In this document: one piece after another, positions 42,683 through 53,834 of the stretch
Numbering within the stretch: position 1 is the first letter of the stretch
Layout of the letters: each line of letters begins with the position of its first letter
NCBI RefSeq assembly: GCF_002099425.1
Contig: NW_018343984.1
Span: 13,955,001-14,019,000, forward strand
Reading direction: 5' to 3'
DNA: 64,000 nucleotides
Source: Phascolarctos cinereus
Lineage: Eukaryota; Chordata; Mammalia; Diprotodontia; Phascolarctidae
Notes under the pieces: model-generated
Databases searched by the model: none
What the model saw: the letters and a program-made list of their open reading frames with translations, nothing else
What the model was told of the DNA's origin: nothing
Position numbers and translations under genes: made by a program

Positions 42683-43016
42683 AATCTGGGTTTGTTTTTT
42701 TTAAGAGATAAAATTATACTTCAATTTGCACTCAGAATTCATCAGTTCTCTCTCTGGAGGTAGATAGCATTTTTCATCATTAGTCCTTTGAAATTGTTTC
42801 AGATGATTAGATTAATCAGAGCAGCTAAGTTGTTCACAGTTGATTATCTCATTATTTTAATATTGTTTGCTACTGTGTACAAAGATCTACTGGTTCTGCT
42901 CTATTCACTTTATATCAGTTCATATAGGTCTTTCCAGGTTTTTCTGAAACCATTTCCTTTGTCACTTCTTATAACACAATATTATTCTATCATAATCATA
43001 TAATAAAACTTTTTTA

Positions 43017-45945
43017 GGGGGTGAAGCCAAGATGGCAGAGTGAAAGCAGTGACCTGCTTCAGCTCTCCCCCAAACTCCTCCAAATACCTATAAAAAATGG
43101 CTCTAAACAAATTCTAAAGCAGCAGAATCCACAAAAAGACAGAATGAAACAAATTTCCAACCCAAGACAACCTGGATGGTTGATCAGAAAGGTATATTTC
43201 ACCAGGCGGTAGAGGAGCACAGTGAGGTGTGGGCATGCAGGCCGAAGCAAACCTGAAGCAGGCCTCAGAGGACTGAATTGTAGGCAGCTGTGGAGGTTTC
43301 CAGATATCTCAACCTACAAACGTCAAAGACAACTTAGAAGGTCAGTGGGAAAAGTCTGTTTCTGTGGTGCTGAGAGAGAAGTAAAGTGGTCTCAGCTCCA
43401 TTCCCTGAGTGGCTCTGGGAGGGAGCTGCCTACTGAGCTTCCAGCCCACAGACTGAGGGGGAATTGGAGTTGGTGATCAGAGAGGGATTGCAGGGATCTC
43501 CTTGCAAGTGCTGAGGCAGGAATCTCTTGCTTTGCCCGTGCTTCAATCTGAGTCACAGTTCTGGGCGGTGGTCCTAGAGGAGCTTGTAGTAGCTATGAAA
43601 AGAAAACCCTCCTCACAGTTCTAGGACAGAAAGGAGTGCTTGTGGTCACTAATAGACCAGAGCACAGGCCAGGAAAGGAGTAAACACCTCGTCGCCCCTT
43701 TTCATACCACCTTGGAAGAACTGAAAATTTACAGGTCCCCACAAGCATCTCTGAAAACAGCTGTATAAACCCCCGAAGCTTGGGACAGTACATTCTCCAC
43801 ATTGGAAGCAGACTCTTACCTTAACAAAGAGTTTAAAACTCAAGTAATTGGCCAGGATCATGAGCAAGCAGCACAAAAAGAGTCAGACTATATTATCTTA
43901 CTTTGGTGACAAAGAAGATCAAAATATACAACCAGAAGAAGATTCCTACATCCAAAGCCTCCAAGAAAAACATGAATCAGTCCCAGGTCATGGAAGAGCT
44001 CAAAAGGGATTTTGAGAAGCAAGTAAGAGAAGTAGAGGAAAAACTGGGAAGGGAAATGAGAGTGATGCAAGAAAATCATGAAAAACAAGTCAACAGCTTG
44101 CTAAAGGATACCCCAAAAAATACTGAAGAAAATAACACCTTAAAAATTTGCCTAACCCAAAAGGCAAAAGAGGTCCAAAAAGCCAATGAGGAGAAGAATG
44201 CCCTAAAAAGAAAAATTGGCCAAATGGAAAAGGAAGTCCAAAAGATTACTGAAGAAAATACTTCCTTAAAAATTAGAATAGAGCAATTGGAAGACAGTGA
44301 CTTTATGAGAAATCAAGACACTGTAAAACAAATCCAAAAGAATGAAAAATTAGAAAACAATGTGAAATATCTCATTGGAAAAACAACTGACCTGGAAAAT
44401 AGATCCAGGAGAGAGAATTTAAAAATTATTGGACTATCTGAAAGCCATGATCAAAGAAAGAGCCTAGACATCATCTTTCAAGAAATTATCAAGGAAAACT
44501 GCCCTGATATTTTAGAACCAGAGGGCAAAATAGAAATTGAAAGAATCCATCAATCTCCTCCTGAAAGAGATCCCCAAAGGAAAACTCCTAGGAATATTAT
44601 AGCCAAATTCCAGAGTTCCCAGGTCAAGGAGAAAATATTACAAGCTGCCAGAAAGAAACAATTCAAGTACTGTGGAAACACAATCAGGATAACACAAGAT
44701 TTAGCAGCTTCTACATTAAAGGACCACAGGGCATGGAATATAATATTCCGGAGGGCAAAGGAGATAGGATTACAACCAAGAATCATCTACCCAGCAAAAC
44801 TGAGTATAATCCTTCAGGGGAAAAAATGGCTATTCAGTGAAATAGAGGAGTTTCAAGCATTCTTGATGAAAAGACCAGAGCTGAATAGAAAATTTGACTT
44901 TCAAATACAAGACTCGAGTGGAACATGAAGAGGTAAACAGGAAAGATAAATCATAAGAGACTTATTAAGGTTGAACTGTTTACATTCTTGCATGGAAAGA
45001 TGATATTTATAACTCATGAGACCTTTGTCAGTATTAAGGTAGTCGGAGGGAAAAATTATATGTATGTATGTATGCATAGATAGATAGCTAAATAGATAGA
45101 TATAGGGCACAGGGTGAGTTGAAAACGAAGGGGTCATATCTGGAGAATAAAATTAAGGAGTGAGAGAGGATTATACTGGGAGAAGTAGAAAGGGAGAGGT
45201 AGAACGGGGTAAATGATCTCACAAAAAAACTGAAAAGAAAAGGCTCTTACAGTGGAGGAGAAACGGGGGAAGGTGAGAGGGAATGAGTGAATCTTATTCT
45301 TATAGGATTTGGCTTAAGGAGAAATAACATTCACATTCAATTGAATTTGGAAATCTGTCTTTCTCTACAGGAAAATAGGGGGAGAAAGGGACAAGAGAGC
45401 AGGGGAATGATAGAGAAGAGAGCAGATTGGGAAAGGGGGTAATCAGAAGCAAATACTTCTGAGAAGGGACAGGGTCAAAAGAAAGAATAGAATAAATGGG
45501 GGGGCAGGATAGGATTAAGGGAAATAGAGTTAGTTTTTCACATGTCTACTATGGAAGTGTTTTGCATAACTGCACATGTATAACCTATACTGAGTTGCTT
45601 GCCTTTTCAATGAGGGTGAATGGGGAGGGAGGAAGGGAGAAAATTTGAACCAAAGTTTTAAAAACACATGTTTAAAAAAAGTGTTTTCACATGGAACTGG
45701 GAAATAACAAATACAGGAAATAGGGTATAGAAATCTATCCTGCCCTACAGGAAAATAGAAGGGGAAGGGGATAAGAGAAGGGGGGGGAGAGAGATAGAAG
45801 AGAAGGCAGACTAGAGGAAGGGCTATTCAGAATGCATGCCATCTTGGGGTGGGGGAGGGGCAAGATGGGGTGAAAATTTGGAACTCAAAATCTTGTTGAA
45901 GTAAATGTTGAAAACTAAAAATAAATAAATTTATTTTTTTTTAAA
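43017..45945 (+). mobile_element. HAL1-like element 1: L1 5' UTR + ORF1 + 3' UTR, no ORF2
   Basis: Starts like a full-length L1 with 'gggtgaagccaagatggcag', including the YY1-type 'caagatggc' just inside the end. A 5' UTR of about 0.85 kb, ORF1 (to 44928) and roughly 1 kb of G/A-rich 3' UTR follow directly, ending in 'aaaaataaataaattta'. No reverse-transcriptase or endonuclease sequence occurs between ORF1 and the tail. This is the layout of 'half-L1' (HAL1) elements, which depend on L1 enzymes. It inserted into an older minus-strand L1. Confidence 0.85.
43903..44928 (+). CDS. L1/HAL1 ORF1p, long open frame, N-terminus out of frame
   Basis: 341-codon frame. Residues about 25-155 are charged heptad-like coiled coil ('EELKRDFEKQVREVEEKLG', 'KRKIGQMEKEVQKITEEN'). 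The RRM-type core begins near 'NRSRRENLKIIGLSE', and the C-terminal domain has 'ARKKQFKYCGNTIRITQDL', 'RAWNIIFRRAKEIGLQPRI' and 'YPAKLSIILQGKK'. ORF1p is the RNA-binding trimeric chaperone of L1. The expected start (ATG 43860, MSKQHKKSQTILSYFGDK) is in another frame. Compared with element 2, about 14 bases are missing near 43950, so the first 30-odd residues are out of frame. The first in-frame ATG is at 43972. Host expression is unknown. Confidence 0.85.
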   Translation: MVTKKIKIYNQKKIPTSKASKKNMNQSQVMEELKRDFEKQVREVEEKLGREMRVMQENHEKQVNSLLKDTPKNTEENNTLKICLTQKAKEVQKANEEKNALKRKIGQMEKEVQKITEENTSLKIRIEQLEDSDFMRNQDTVKQIQKNEKLENNVKYLIGKTTDLENRSRRENLKIIGLSESHDQRKSLDIIFQEIIKENCPDILEPEGKIEIERIHQSPPERDPQRKTPRNIIAKFQSSQVKEKILQAARKKQFKYCGNTIRITQDLAASTLKDHRAWNIIFRRAKEIGLQPRIIYPAKLSIILQGKKWLFSEIEEFQAFLMKRPELNRKFDFQIQDSSGT

Positions 45946-46356
45946 AAACCCTTTTTTTAATCTTTCCCCCGGTTGATGGGAATCCTCTCAATTTCCAATT
46001 CTTTGACATAACAAAAAGAACTGTTGTAAATACTTCACATTACATATAAGGACTTTTCTTTTTTCTTTGATGTCTTTGGGATACAGATCTCATAGTGATA
46101 TTGGTGGGTCAAAGATCATACAGTTTTTAGCCCTTTGGACATAGTTCCAAATTTTTCTCAGGAATAGCTGGACCAGTTCACAACTCCCCCAATAGTTCAT
46201 TAATGTATTTACTTTCTCACATCTCTTCCAGTATCTGACAAGTGATAGGTGATGCCTCAGAGTTCTTTCAATTTATGTTCTCTAAGCAATAGTGATTTAG
46301 AGCTTTTTTCATATTACTATGGATAGTTTTGATTTCTTCTTTAGAAAACTGCCTGT

Positions 46357-48606
46357 TCTCAGGTGGAACCAAGATGGCGGAGTAAAGGCAAGGACTCACC
46401 TGAGCTTTCCCCCAAAACCCTCCAAATATCTTTAAAAAATTACTCTAAACAAATTCTAGAGCAGCAGAACCCACAAAAAGACAATATGAAACAAATTTCC
46501 AGCCCAAGACAACCTGGGAAGTTGACAGGAAAGGTCTGTTGCACCAGAGTGAAAAAGGAAGACCGTCCAGAGCAGGCTGTGCCAGCACAGACAAGGCCCC
46601 AGCAAACTTAGAGCAGACCTCAAGGTGACTGAATCACTGGCAGCAGGGGTGGTTTACAGACTTCTCAGCCCGCAGACACAAAAGACAATTTAGAAGGTCA
46701 GCAGGAAAGGTCTCTCAGGCCTGGGAGAGAGAGAAGCGCAGTCCAGCCCGTAGCACAGCCCTGTCCCCAATAAACCAGCAGCAGGCCTTGGGAGTGATTG
46801 AATCATCATCATCAGCAGCAGAGGCTCTTAGCCCACAGAAAGTAAGGAGGTCAAACAACTGGTCAGAAGGAGATTACAGGGGCCTCTTTGCTAGCACTGA
46901 GGCAAATCTCTGTTGCTTTGCCCATGCTCAGATCTGGGTCCTGGGTGGCAGTCCCAGGGCAAGGAGGAGTGCTAGCATAGCAGAGCTTGCAACCACAGAG
47001 GAAGGGGGACCCTCCTTACAGTTCCAGGACAGAAAAGAGTGCTTGTGGTTGCTCTCAGACCAGAGCAGAGGCCAGGAGAGGAGTAAACACCTCTCCTTAG
47101 ATCATACCACCTTGGAAGAACTGAAAACTTACAGATCTTTAGAAGTATCTCTAAAAATAGCTGCACAAAACCCTTGAAGCTTCAGACAGTTCACCCTCTA
47201 CCATGGAAGAGAGCCCTACCTTAACAAAGAGTTAAAAAGTCAAGTAATTGGCTGGTGAAATGAGCAAACAACAGAAAAAAAAACCTGACTATAGAAACTT
47301 TGGTGACAAGGGAGCCCAAAACACACACTTAGAAGAAGACAACGAAATCAAAGATCCTACATCCAAAGCCTCCAAGAAAAAAATAAAATTGGTCTCAGGC
47401 CACAGAAGAGCTCAAAAAGGATTTTGAAAATCAAGTAAGAGAAGTAGAGGAAAAATTTGGAAGAGAAATGAGAGGGATGCAAGGAAATCACGAAAAATGA
47501 ATCAACAGCTTGGTAAAGAGACACAAACAAATACAGAAGAAAATAGCATCTTAAAAAACAGACTAGGCCAAATGGTAAAAAGAGGTCCAAAAAGTCAATG
47601 AAGAGAAGAATACCTTAAAAAGCAGAATTGACCAAATGGAAAAGGAGCTGCAAAATCTCACTGAAGAAAATAAGTCCTTAAAAATTAGAATGGAGCAAGT
47701 GGAAACTAATGACTTTATCAGAAATCAAGATGTCATAAAATAAAACCAAATAAATAAAAAAAAATAGAAGACAATGTGAAATATTTCATTGGAAAAACAA
47801 CTGACCTGGAAAATAGATCCAGGAGAGATAACTTAAAAATTATTGGACTACTTGAAAGCCATGATAAAAAAAAAAGAGCCTAGACATCATCTTTCATGAA
47901 ATTAACAAGGAAAACTGACCTGTTATTCTTGAACCAGAAGGTAAAATAGAAATTGAGAGAATCCACCAATCATCTCTTGAACAAGATTCCAAAATGAAAA
48001 CTGCCAGGAATATCATAAGAAAATTCCAGAGTTCCCATGTGAAGAAGGAAATATCGCAAGTAGCCAGAAAGAAACAATTCAAGTATCATGGAACCACAAT
48101 CAGGATAACACAAGATTTAGCAGCTTCCACATTAATGGGGCAGAGGGCTTGGAATATGATATTCCCGAGGGCAAAGAAGCTAGCATTACAACCAAGAGTC
48201 ACCTACCCAGTAAAACTGAGTATAATCCATGAGGGGTAAAATAGACATTCAATGAGATAGAGGAATTTCAAGCATTCTTGAGAAAAGACCAGAGCTAAAT
48301 AGAAAATTTGACTTTCAAATACAAGACTCAAGAGAAGCATGAAAAGGTAAACAGGAAAGAGAAATCATAAGGGACTTATTATTACATTGGAAAGATGACA
48401 TTTGTAACTCATGAGAACTGTCTCAGGATTAGGGTAGTTGTAGGGAATATATATAGACAGAGGGCACAGGGTGAGTTGACAATGTGAAACAAATTTCCAG
48501 CTGAAGACAACCTGGGAGATTGACAGGAAAGGTCTGTGGCTCAAAGAGGGAATAACATACACATTCATTTGGGTATAAAAATCTATCTTACCCTACAGGA
48601 AAGTAG
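46357..48606 (+). mobile_element. HAL1-like element 2, decayed, 3' end missing
   Basis: Begins 'aggtggaaccaagatggcgg' (YY1-type motif) and parallels element 1 through the 5' UTR, ORF1 (remnants 47260-48345, several frame breaks) and the first 260 bases of 3' UTR. No ORF2. It ends at 48606 without a poly-A tail, beside an inverted L1 ORF1 fragment. Its 3' UTR contains a copy of its own 5' UTR (48478-48537 matches 46484-46541). Confidence 0.82.
47260..48345 (+). pseudogene. Decayed L1/HAL1 ORF1
   Basis: ATG 47260 (reading MSKQQKKK) opens the expected frame, which includes 'agaagaagacaacgaaatca', the segment shortened in element 1. Stops and shifts follow. The best preserved part is 47994-48239, with 'ARKKQFKYHGTTIRITQDL' and 'YPVKLSIIHEG' from the C-terminal domain. 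Confidence 0.8.
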
Positions 48607-49175
48607 GGGGGGAACTAACTTCCCTGTCATTAGCTTCCACTTTCCCAATTCTAATTTTTAAGGAATTATTTTCTTCAGTGAGCTATTGTTCCTCTTCCAT
48701 TTGGCCAATTTTTCTTTTTAAGTTCTTTTCTTCAATGAATATTTGTACCTTTAGTCCAATACTGTTTTTAAGGTATTATTTTCTTCAATATTTTTTCTGC
48801 CTCTTTTACCAAGTTGCTAACTCTGTTTTCATAATTTTCTTGCATCATTCTTATTTCTTTTTCCAATTTTCCCTTCACTACTCTTCTGACTTCCTTCCAG
48901 GAATTCTTCTTGGGCTTGTATTAAATTAGCATTTTTCTTTGAGGCTTTGCTTGTAGCTGTTTTCATGTTGGTGTCTTTCTCTGAGTTTGTGTCTTGGTCT
49001 TCCCTGCCACTGTAGTATGGATTTTTTTTTGTTTGTTTGTTTTGTCAAGTTCTTTTAGTGCTATTTGCTCATTTTTCCAGCCTATTTCTTGACATTGACC
49101 TTTATGTTAAAGTTGGTCTCTGTTTACATTCTAGTGGGTAGAGACAAGTAAGTTCTTTACTAATACTGATTATAC
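48607..49175 (-). mobile_element. Inverted L1 ORF1/5' UTR fragment
   Basis: Reading the minus strand gives L1 ORF1 coiled-coil text, e.g. the complement of 'ccatttggccaatttttctt' and 'attttcttgcatcattctta', then toward the right the ORF1 start and 5' UTR ('ttgctcatttttccagccta', 'tttatgttaaagttggtctc'). It may be the 5' part of the L1 whose 3' part is at 42700-46355. Confidence 0.75.
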
Positions 49176-49177
49176 CA

Positions 49178-50020
49178 GTGAAAACCCTTATGATGTACAC
49201 TTGGAAAATTCAAGAAGGGAGAATGCACTTTCATCTAGGGGAATCAGCCAGATTTCATAAAGGAGGTGCCACCTGACCTAAGCCTGGAAGAAAGGGGAAG
49301 ATTTTGACCAGCAGAGATGCTGGGTAAATGCAATTTAGGTACTGAAAATAGCTTGCATGTGTGAATGCACAGAGGTGCTATTCTTCAGATCCGTCATTGA
49401 GGGATAGCTAAAAAATCAATTTGGTTGAATTGAGGAATCTGAAGGAGATTATGTGAAATGATGCTGGAGAAATAGCTTGGATCCTGATGGAAGGAAAAAG
49501 GTCTGAAAGACCAGAGTAAGAAGTTTTTATTTTAAGTTTGAGAAAACGGCAGGTTTGATTTAATAGATTCAATTTGTTTTGCTTGTCCCTAGTGGGTAGA
49601 ACTACAGTAGGAACACATTGCAGAGGCAGATTTAGGCTTGATTTAAGGAAAAACTTCCTAATACCTAGAACTGTCTAAAAATAAGATGGGCTGCTTCCTA
49701 CAGTGTAATGGGATCCACACCCTTGAGAGCCTCTTAAGCAAAGCTTCAATGACCACCTTTTGAAAATGTAGAAATAATTCTTGGTCATGTTCAGGTAGGA
49801 CTAAATGACCTCTGGAGTACTGAGTTCTGTGATTTAGTGGGGAGAAACTGGAATGTCTAAGTAGCAGAGGGACTGGTCAGACTATACATTAGGAGTATCA
49901 CCTTGGCCACTGAATAAAGGGTAGATTGGAAAGGGGAGACACTAGAAACAGAAAAAAATGTTCTGGAGGTTCTCACAATAGTCCAGGTGAGAGCTGATGA
50001 GGGCCCAAATTAAGATGGTG
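49178..50020 (+). repeat. Repeat D, long copy, split by CR1/L3
   Basis: 49178-49554 ('tcataaaggaggtgccacct', 'tagcttgcatgtgtgaatgc') and 49838-50020 ('gaggttctcacaatagtcca', 'gtgagagctgatgagggccc') parallel the long copy at 51590-52480. Confidence 0.6.
49555..49838 (+). mobile_element. CR1/L3 LINE 3' end
   Basis: 'gaggcagatttaggcttgat', 'aggaaaaacttcctaatacc', 'agatgggctgcttcctacag', 'ggactaaatgacctctggag', 'tgagttctgtgattt'. Confidence 0.82.
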
Positions 50021-51589
50021 ACGATGTGAGTAGAGAAGATAGTGTGAATGTGAAAGATGTGTATAATTGATAGGAAACTAAAAGCAAAACAAAAATCTGA
50101 AGGTAGTACATCTATCAATATCTGCTTACTTGGGATTTCTGGGTAAAAAGGTAAATTGGGTAATGAAAATCCAGGATAGGAGCCGTACTTACTATAATCA
50201 TAAAATGGTTTTGGGATATACAATGAAGGGTTATTTTTATATTTTGACCAGAGACTATTAGGAGGCATGTAATTACCCTAGATCATTTGCTATCCAATCT
50301 GAGTAGTATGATATTTTTTACATAAATGGTGGACATTATAAGAAGAATGCACAAGCCAAAGATGGGGGGACCTCAGAGACCCTGTAATTTAAATCCTTTA
50401 TGTTACAGAGAAGGAATCTTAGGGCCAGGAAAGTGAAGCCCAAGTCACACAGGTGAGCATCAGAGTAAGTTTTGAGCCCAGATATTTGATCTACAGGGTC
50501 TTTCTGTGATTCTCTTTTTAAATTTTCTTACCCTGGGTAAACAGTTCATCTTATGTAGTATAGCCTATTTCTCAGGAATAATCATAAACAGTTTTATAGG
50601 CTTGTTAACATAGTAACATAAAGAAAGCAATGTGATAACAAAAGCTTAAACTAAGCATTTATTTTTAAAAACCATTTAGGAGTGATGCCACCACAAAGTC
50701 CTCTCCTGGTACCTATTTCTCGCATGGAGGTGGCACGTTAGGCTCTCAGAGGCTATGCCAGAAGGATACAAGCTTGGGGATGCTCTACCATTCTGGACAG
50801 GCTTTGGCTACACTCTTAGCAGCACACCAAGTCTGCTTGCTGTGGACCAGGCTAAGCTAAGCACCAAGAAGCTCATCACCAGTGGGCTGGCTAGTTGGTG
50901 ATGGATTCTTGAGCCATGGAAACCCATGAAATGGAGACCAATATGCTGTGGGAGTCATTCCGTATCAGCTGCTATCACTGAATTCCTAGGGCAAAGATTA
51001 AAATTATTACAAAGCTAGAGGAAAGAATAAAAATGAGGAAAAGATGTGGTATACAACTGAAATGACTCAATCTTGACCTATAAGTTATTGATGACAAAAA
51101 TGGGTAATAAATGAGTGAAAGGATATAGGCACTAATTACAATAGTCTCATACAGAAGTTTAAACAATATAAGTCAATTGCCTTAATGAGGAGATTTTTTA
51201 AAAAATAAAAAAAGAATGTCTTGGCCAGCTAGATCTTGACTCACGTGCCAGGCAGAAAGAGACGTCAGCCAAAGACAATCCTGCTTTAGATTAGAAAGTC
51301 ATTTGCAATATCTTAGAGAAAAGGATGATGGAATATTAGATCAGTACCACCTCATAAAAGAGAGTAAAGTGGAAGGTAAAGCTAGTTTGAAGGAAATTTG
51401 GCAAAAAGACTCAGTTAAGGGAAAGAGGACAACAAACAAAAGAAAAATGAAAAAGATCTGCAAAGATTTTTATTTTATACCAGACTATTTTCACTACCAA
51501 GAACGGTAGACCCACTACACTTGGACCCTAACATCATGGAACCAGATGTGGTGGGAGAGAAGGTGTCAATGACACTAATCAATTAGTTA
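50021..51589. other. Unassigned stretch
   Basis: About 1.57 kb with only a weak MIR-type piece near 50370-50490 ('ggccaggaaagtgaagccca'). Minus frames at 49942-50268 and 50975-51166 have no support. Confidence 0.45.
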
Positions 51590-51689
51590 AAAAGAATTTA
51601 ATGAGCAAGTACTGGGGATACAAAGAAAGGCAAAAAACAGTCTCTCCCCTCAAGGAGCTTATGTTCTAATGGGATAGACAACATGGAAA

Positions 51690-51700
51690 TATAGATAGAT

Positions 51701-51738
<38 letters not shown>

Positions 51739-51800
51739 GTGTGTGTGTATATATGATATATGTATGTATGTGTATATATATATATATATACACACACAAG
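51690..51800. repeat. (ATAG)n and (TA/TG)n microsatellites
   Basis: ATAG run at 51691-51736 followed by alternating TG, TATG, TA and CA blocks. Confidence 0.95.
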
Positions 51801-52109
51801 ATACACACATCACAGACAGAAACTCTAGCAGTTGGGGCATCCCAAGAAAGGTTTCCTGTAGAAAGAAAGTAGCATTTGAGCTGAGTGTTAAAGGAAGCTA
51901 GAGATTTTAAAAGGCCAAGGCAAGAAGGGAGAGTATTCCAGGCATGGGAAACAGCCAGTGGAAAGACAGAGAAATGGGAGATGGAATATCCTGTACAAGA
52001 CACAGCAAGTAGACCAGAGTGGTTAAATCACAGTAGTGAATGGGGGGAGGGAAGGCAGAAGTGGGGAGGGGAGTAAAGACTAGAAGGGAAAAGGCCAAGT
52101 TGTGAAGAG

Positions 52110-52211
52110 TTGTTTTTTTTGGGGGGGTGAGGCAATTGGGGTTTAGTGACTTGCCCAGGGTCACACAGCTAGTAAGTGTCAAGTGGTGTTTGGGGTCAAA
52201 TTTGAACTCAG
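52110..52211 (-). mobile_element. Poly-A-tailed tRNA SINE, 5'-truncated
   Basis: 'gacttgcccagggtcacaca' after a T/G run. Flanking 'gtgaagag' (52102-52109, 52212-52219) is the target duplication. The head half is missing. Confidence 0.88.
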
Positions 52212-52480
52212 GTGAAGAGCTTCAAAAAACATACAAAAGACTTTATTACCTTATTACCTTATATTACCTGGAGATAATAGGGAACCACTGGAGTTTGTAG
52301 AGTAGTAGGGAGGGGAGAGGAAGGAATGGCATGGTCAGACCTAGACTTTAGGAACAACACTTTGGCAGATGAGTGGAGGATGGACTGCAGTGGAGAGAGT
52401 CTTAAGACAGTCTAAGGGAGACCAGTTAGAAGGCTCTTACTGTAGTCCAGGTGAAACTGAAGCCCACGTTAGACCAAGTG

Positions 52481-53111
52481 TACATAGAGAATATACAAGT
52501 TGGAGGTAACACTATTATGAGGTTATTGTTTCACAGGGTGCCTCAATGAAGTTAAGATACCAAAGGATGGAAGGTGTGGGTGGGGTGAGACTTGGACTTT
52601 CTAAATGCTAAAAAAATATCAGTAACTACTGACATACTTAGCCATCTATATTAAATTTTTATGAGGATCACCTGTATTTATATGTCTGTATACACATGCA
52701 TACATGTACATATATGTGTATACATGTATATACATGCAAATAAAAATGCATATTCATACACACACATATAAAAGAGCTGACAAATCACTAGTACGAGACT
52801 TCACTATCACCAGTGAAGTGAAGCAGTGATGTAGTCTGGACCACTTAAATGAGGGTACTCTCTTTTTACCTAATAAGGAATGAGGAATCAGGGAGGAGGT
52901 GCCAGGAAAATTGTCTCTGTGCCACCATGTAACAGAGGGGTGGTGGGAGGTGGGGCGAGGTGGGGGGAGTTTGGGGGAGGTGGAGACTGGTCTCTGGGTC
53001 AGTTAAGCCTTAGCGTATAGGTATCTGGAGGCTAGGGTTAAACCAATCAAAGTGAGTTTTTCCATCTCACAGTAGGAAAACAGGTAGGCTTTCACAAATG
53101 ATATTCCACTA
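52481..53111. other. Unassigned stretch with microsatellite and G-rich tract
   Basis: Alternating TA/CA sequence at 52680-52770 and a GGTGGGG-rich run at 52935-52982. Nothing else recognised. Confidence 0.55.
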
Positions 53112-53339
53112 TGGACAGAGCTGGTGGAGGTAGATAGAGCATTGGTCTTTGAATCAGAAGCACTTGAGTTCAAGTGTGGCCTCAGGCACTTGCTAGTTAT
53201 GTGAGCCTGGCCAAATCATTTGATATCTGTATGCCTCAGTATCTTCCACTATAAATTGAGGATAATCATAGCAACTACCTTTGTGGGGTTGTTGTGAGGA
53301 TGAAATGAGACAATATTTGTAAAAGAGCTGAGCACTTTG
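53112..53339 (+). mobile_element. MIR SINE, full length
   Basis: 'ggtagatagagcattggtct', 'cttgagttcaagtgtggcct', 'gtggggttgttgtgaggatg', 'gtaaaagagctgagcacttt'. Confidence 0.88.
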
Positions 53340-53515
53340 TTGTTGTTTCTCCTTAGTTTCAGAAGAGGACCAGTGACCTCAGAAAGGGAATGTCTTGACT
53401 TGTAGGTGAAGTGGATTTAAGTGAGGCAGGGCTGTGCAAAGTGAAAGTATAATACTGCTTAGTACAGTAGCTGGCACATGGCAGGAGCTATGTAAATGCT
53501 TACAGCCTTCCCTAT
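53340..53515 (+). mobile_element. MAR4-like fragment followed by L2/MIR tail
   Basis: 53340-53445: 'cagaagaggaccagtgacct', 'tgaggcagggctgtgcaaag', as at 24438-24592. 53446-53515: 'tagtacagtagctggcacat', 'gagctatgtaaatgctt'. Confidence 0.55.
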
Positions 53516-53781
53516 ATACCCCATCTTCATTATCACACGCCTTACTAAAGGATCGTAGAGAATACAAGAGACCACTGGCTGCACTATTTGTTGATTACAC
53601 AAACGTATTTGTTTGGGTAGAACAAAGCATAAGTTTATATGCTCTCTCTCTCTACAAGGTATCTCATTTGCTTACATCAAAATTATTCAAGCATCCTAGA
53701 AAGATATGACAGCAGAGCTCCTGCTCTCCTCTTTAATTCCAGGTCTAACTCACTGACCATTTGTATCATCTGCTACGTGTA

Positions 53782-53784
<3 letters not shown>

Positions 53785-53832
<48 letters not shown>
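53785..53832. repeat. (TG)n microsatellite
   Basis: TG run of about 45 bases at the 3'-tail end of an inverted Mar-1 SINE. Confidence 0.95.

Positions 53833-53834
<2 letters not shown>

Larger units (their letters stand above)
42700..46355 (-). mobile_element. Minus-strand L1 3' region, split by a HAL1-like element
   Basis: 42700-43011 ('gttcacagttgattatctca', 'cagttcatataggtctttcc', 'tttctgaaaccatttccttt') and 45946-46355 ('ttgatgggaatcctctcaat', 'ccctttggacatagttccaa', 'caatagtgatttagagc', 'gaaaactgcctgttc') are successive parts of an inverted L1 3' end and ORF2 C-terminus. The element at 43017-45945 lies between them, and a second one abuts the right end. Confidence 0.85.
51590..52480 (+). 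repeat. Repeat D, longest copy (about 0.8 kb)
   Basis: 'tgagcaagtactggggatac', 'cccctcaaggagcttatgtt', 'gagtattccaggcatgggaa', 'gtggaaagacagagaaatgg', 'gggaaccactggagtttgta', 'atggtcagacctagacttta', 'cttactgtagtccaggtgaa'. Interrupted by a microsatellite (51690-51800) and a SINE (52110-52211). No coding frame. Confidence 0.65.

Noticed and set aside
46357-49175. Twin-primed (5'-inverted) L1 insertion
   Set aside because: In twin priming the inverted part is the 5' segment lying upstream and joins an element with a poly-A tail. Here the inverted ORF1 lies downstream and the plus element lacks its tail, so nesting plus deletion fits better.
49942-50268. 108-codon minus-strand frame, Pro/Phe/Ile-rich
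   Set aside because: Overlaps repeat D and unassigned AT-rich sequence; no motif or splice signal.
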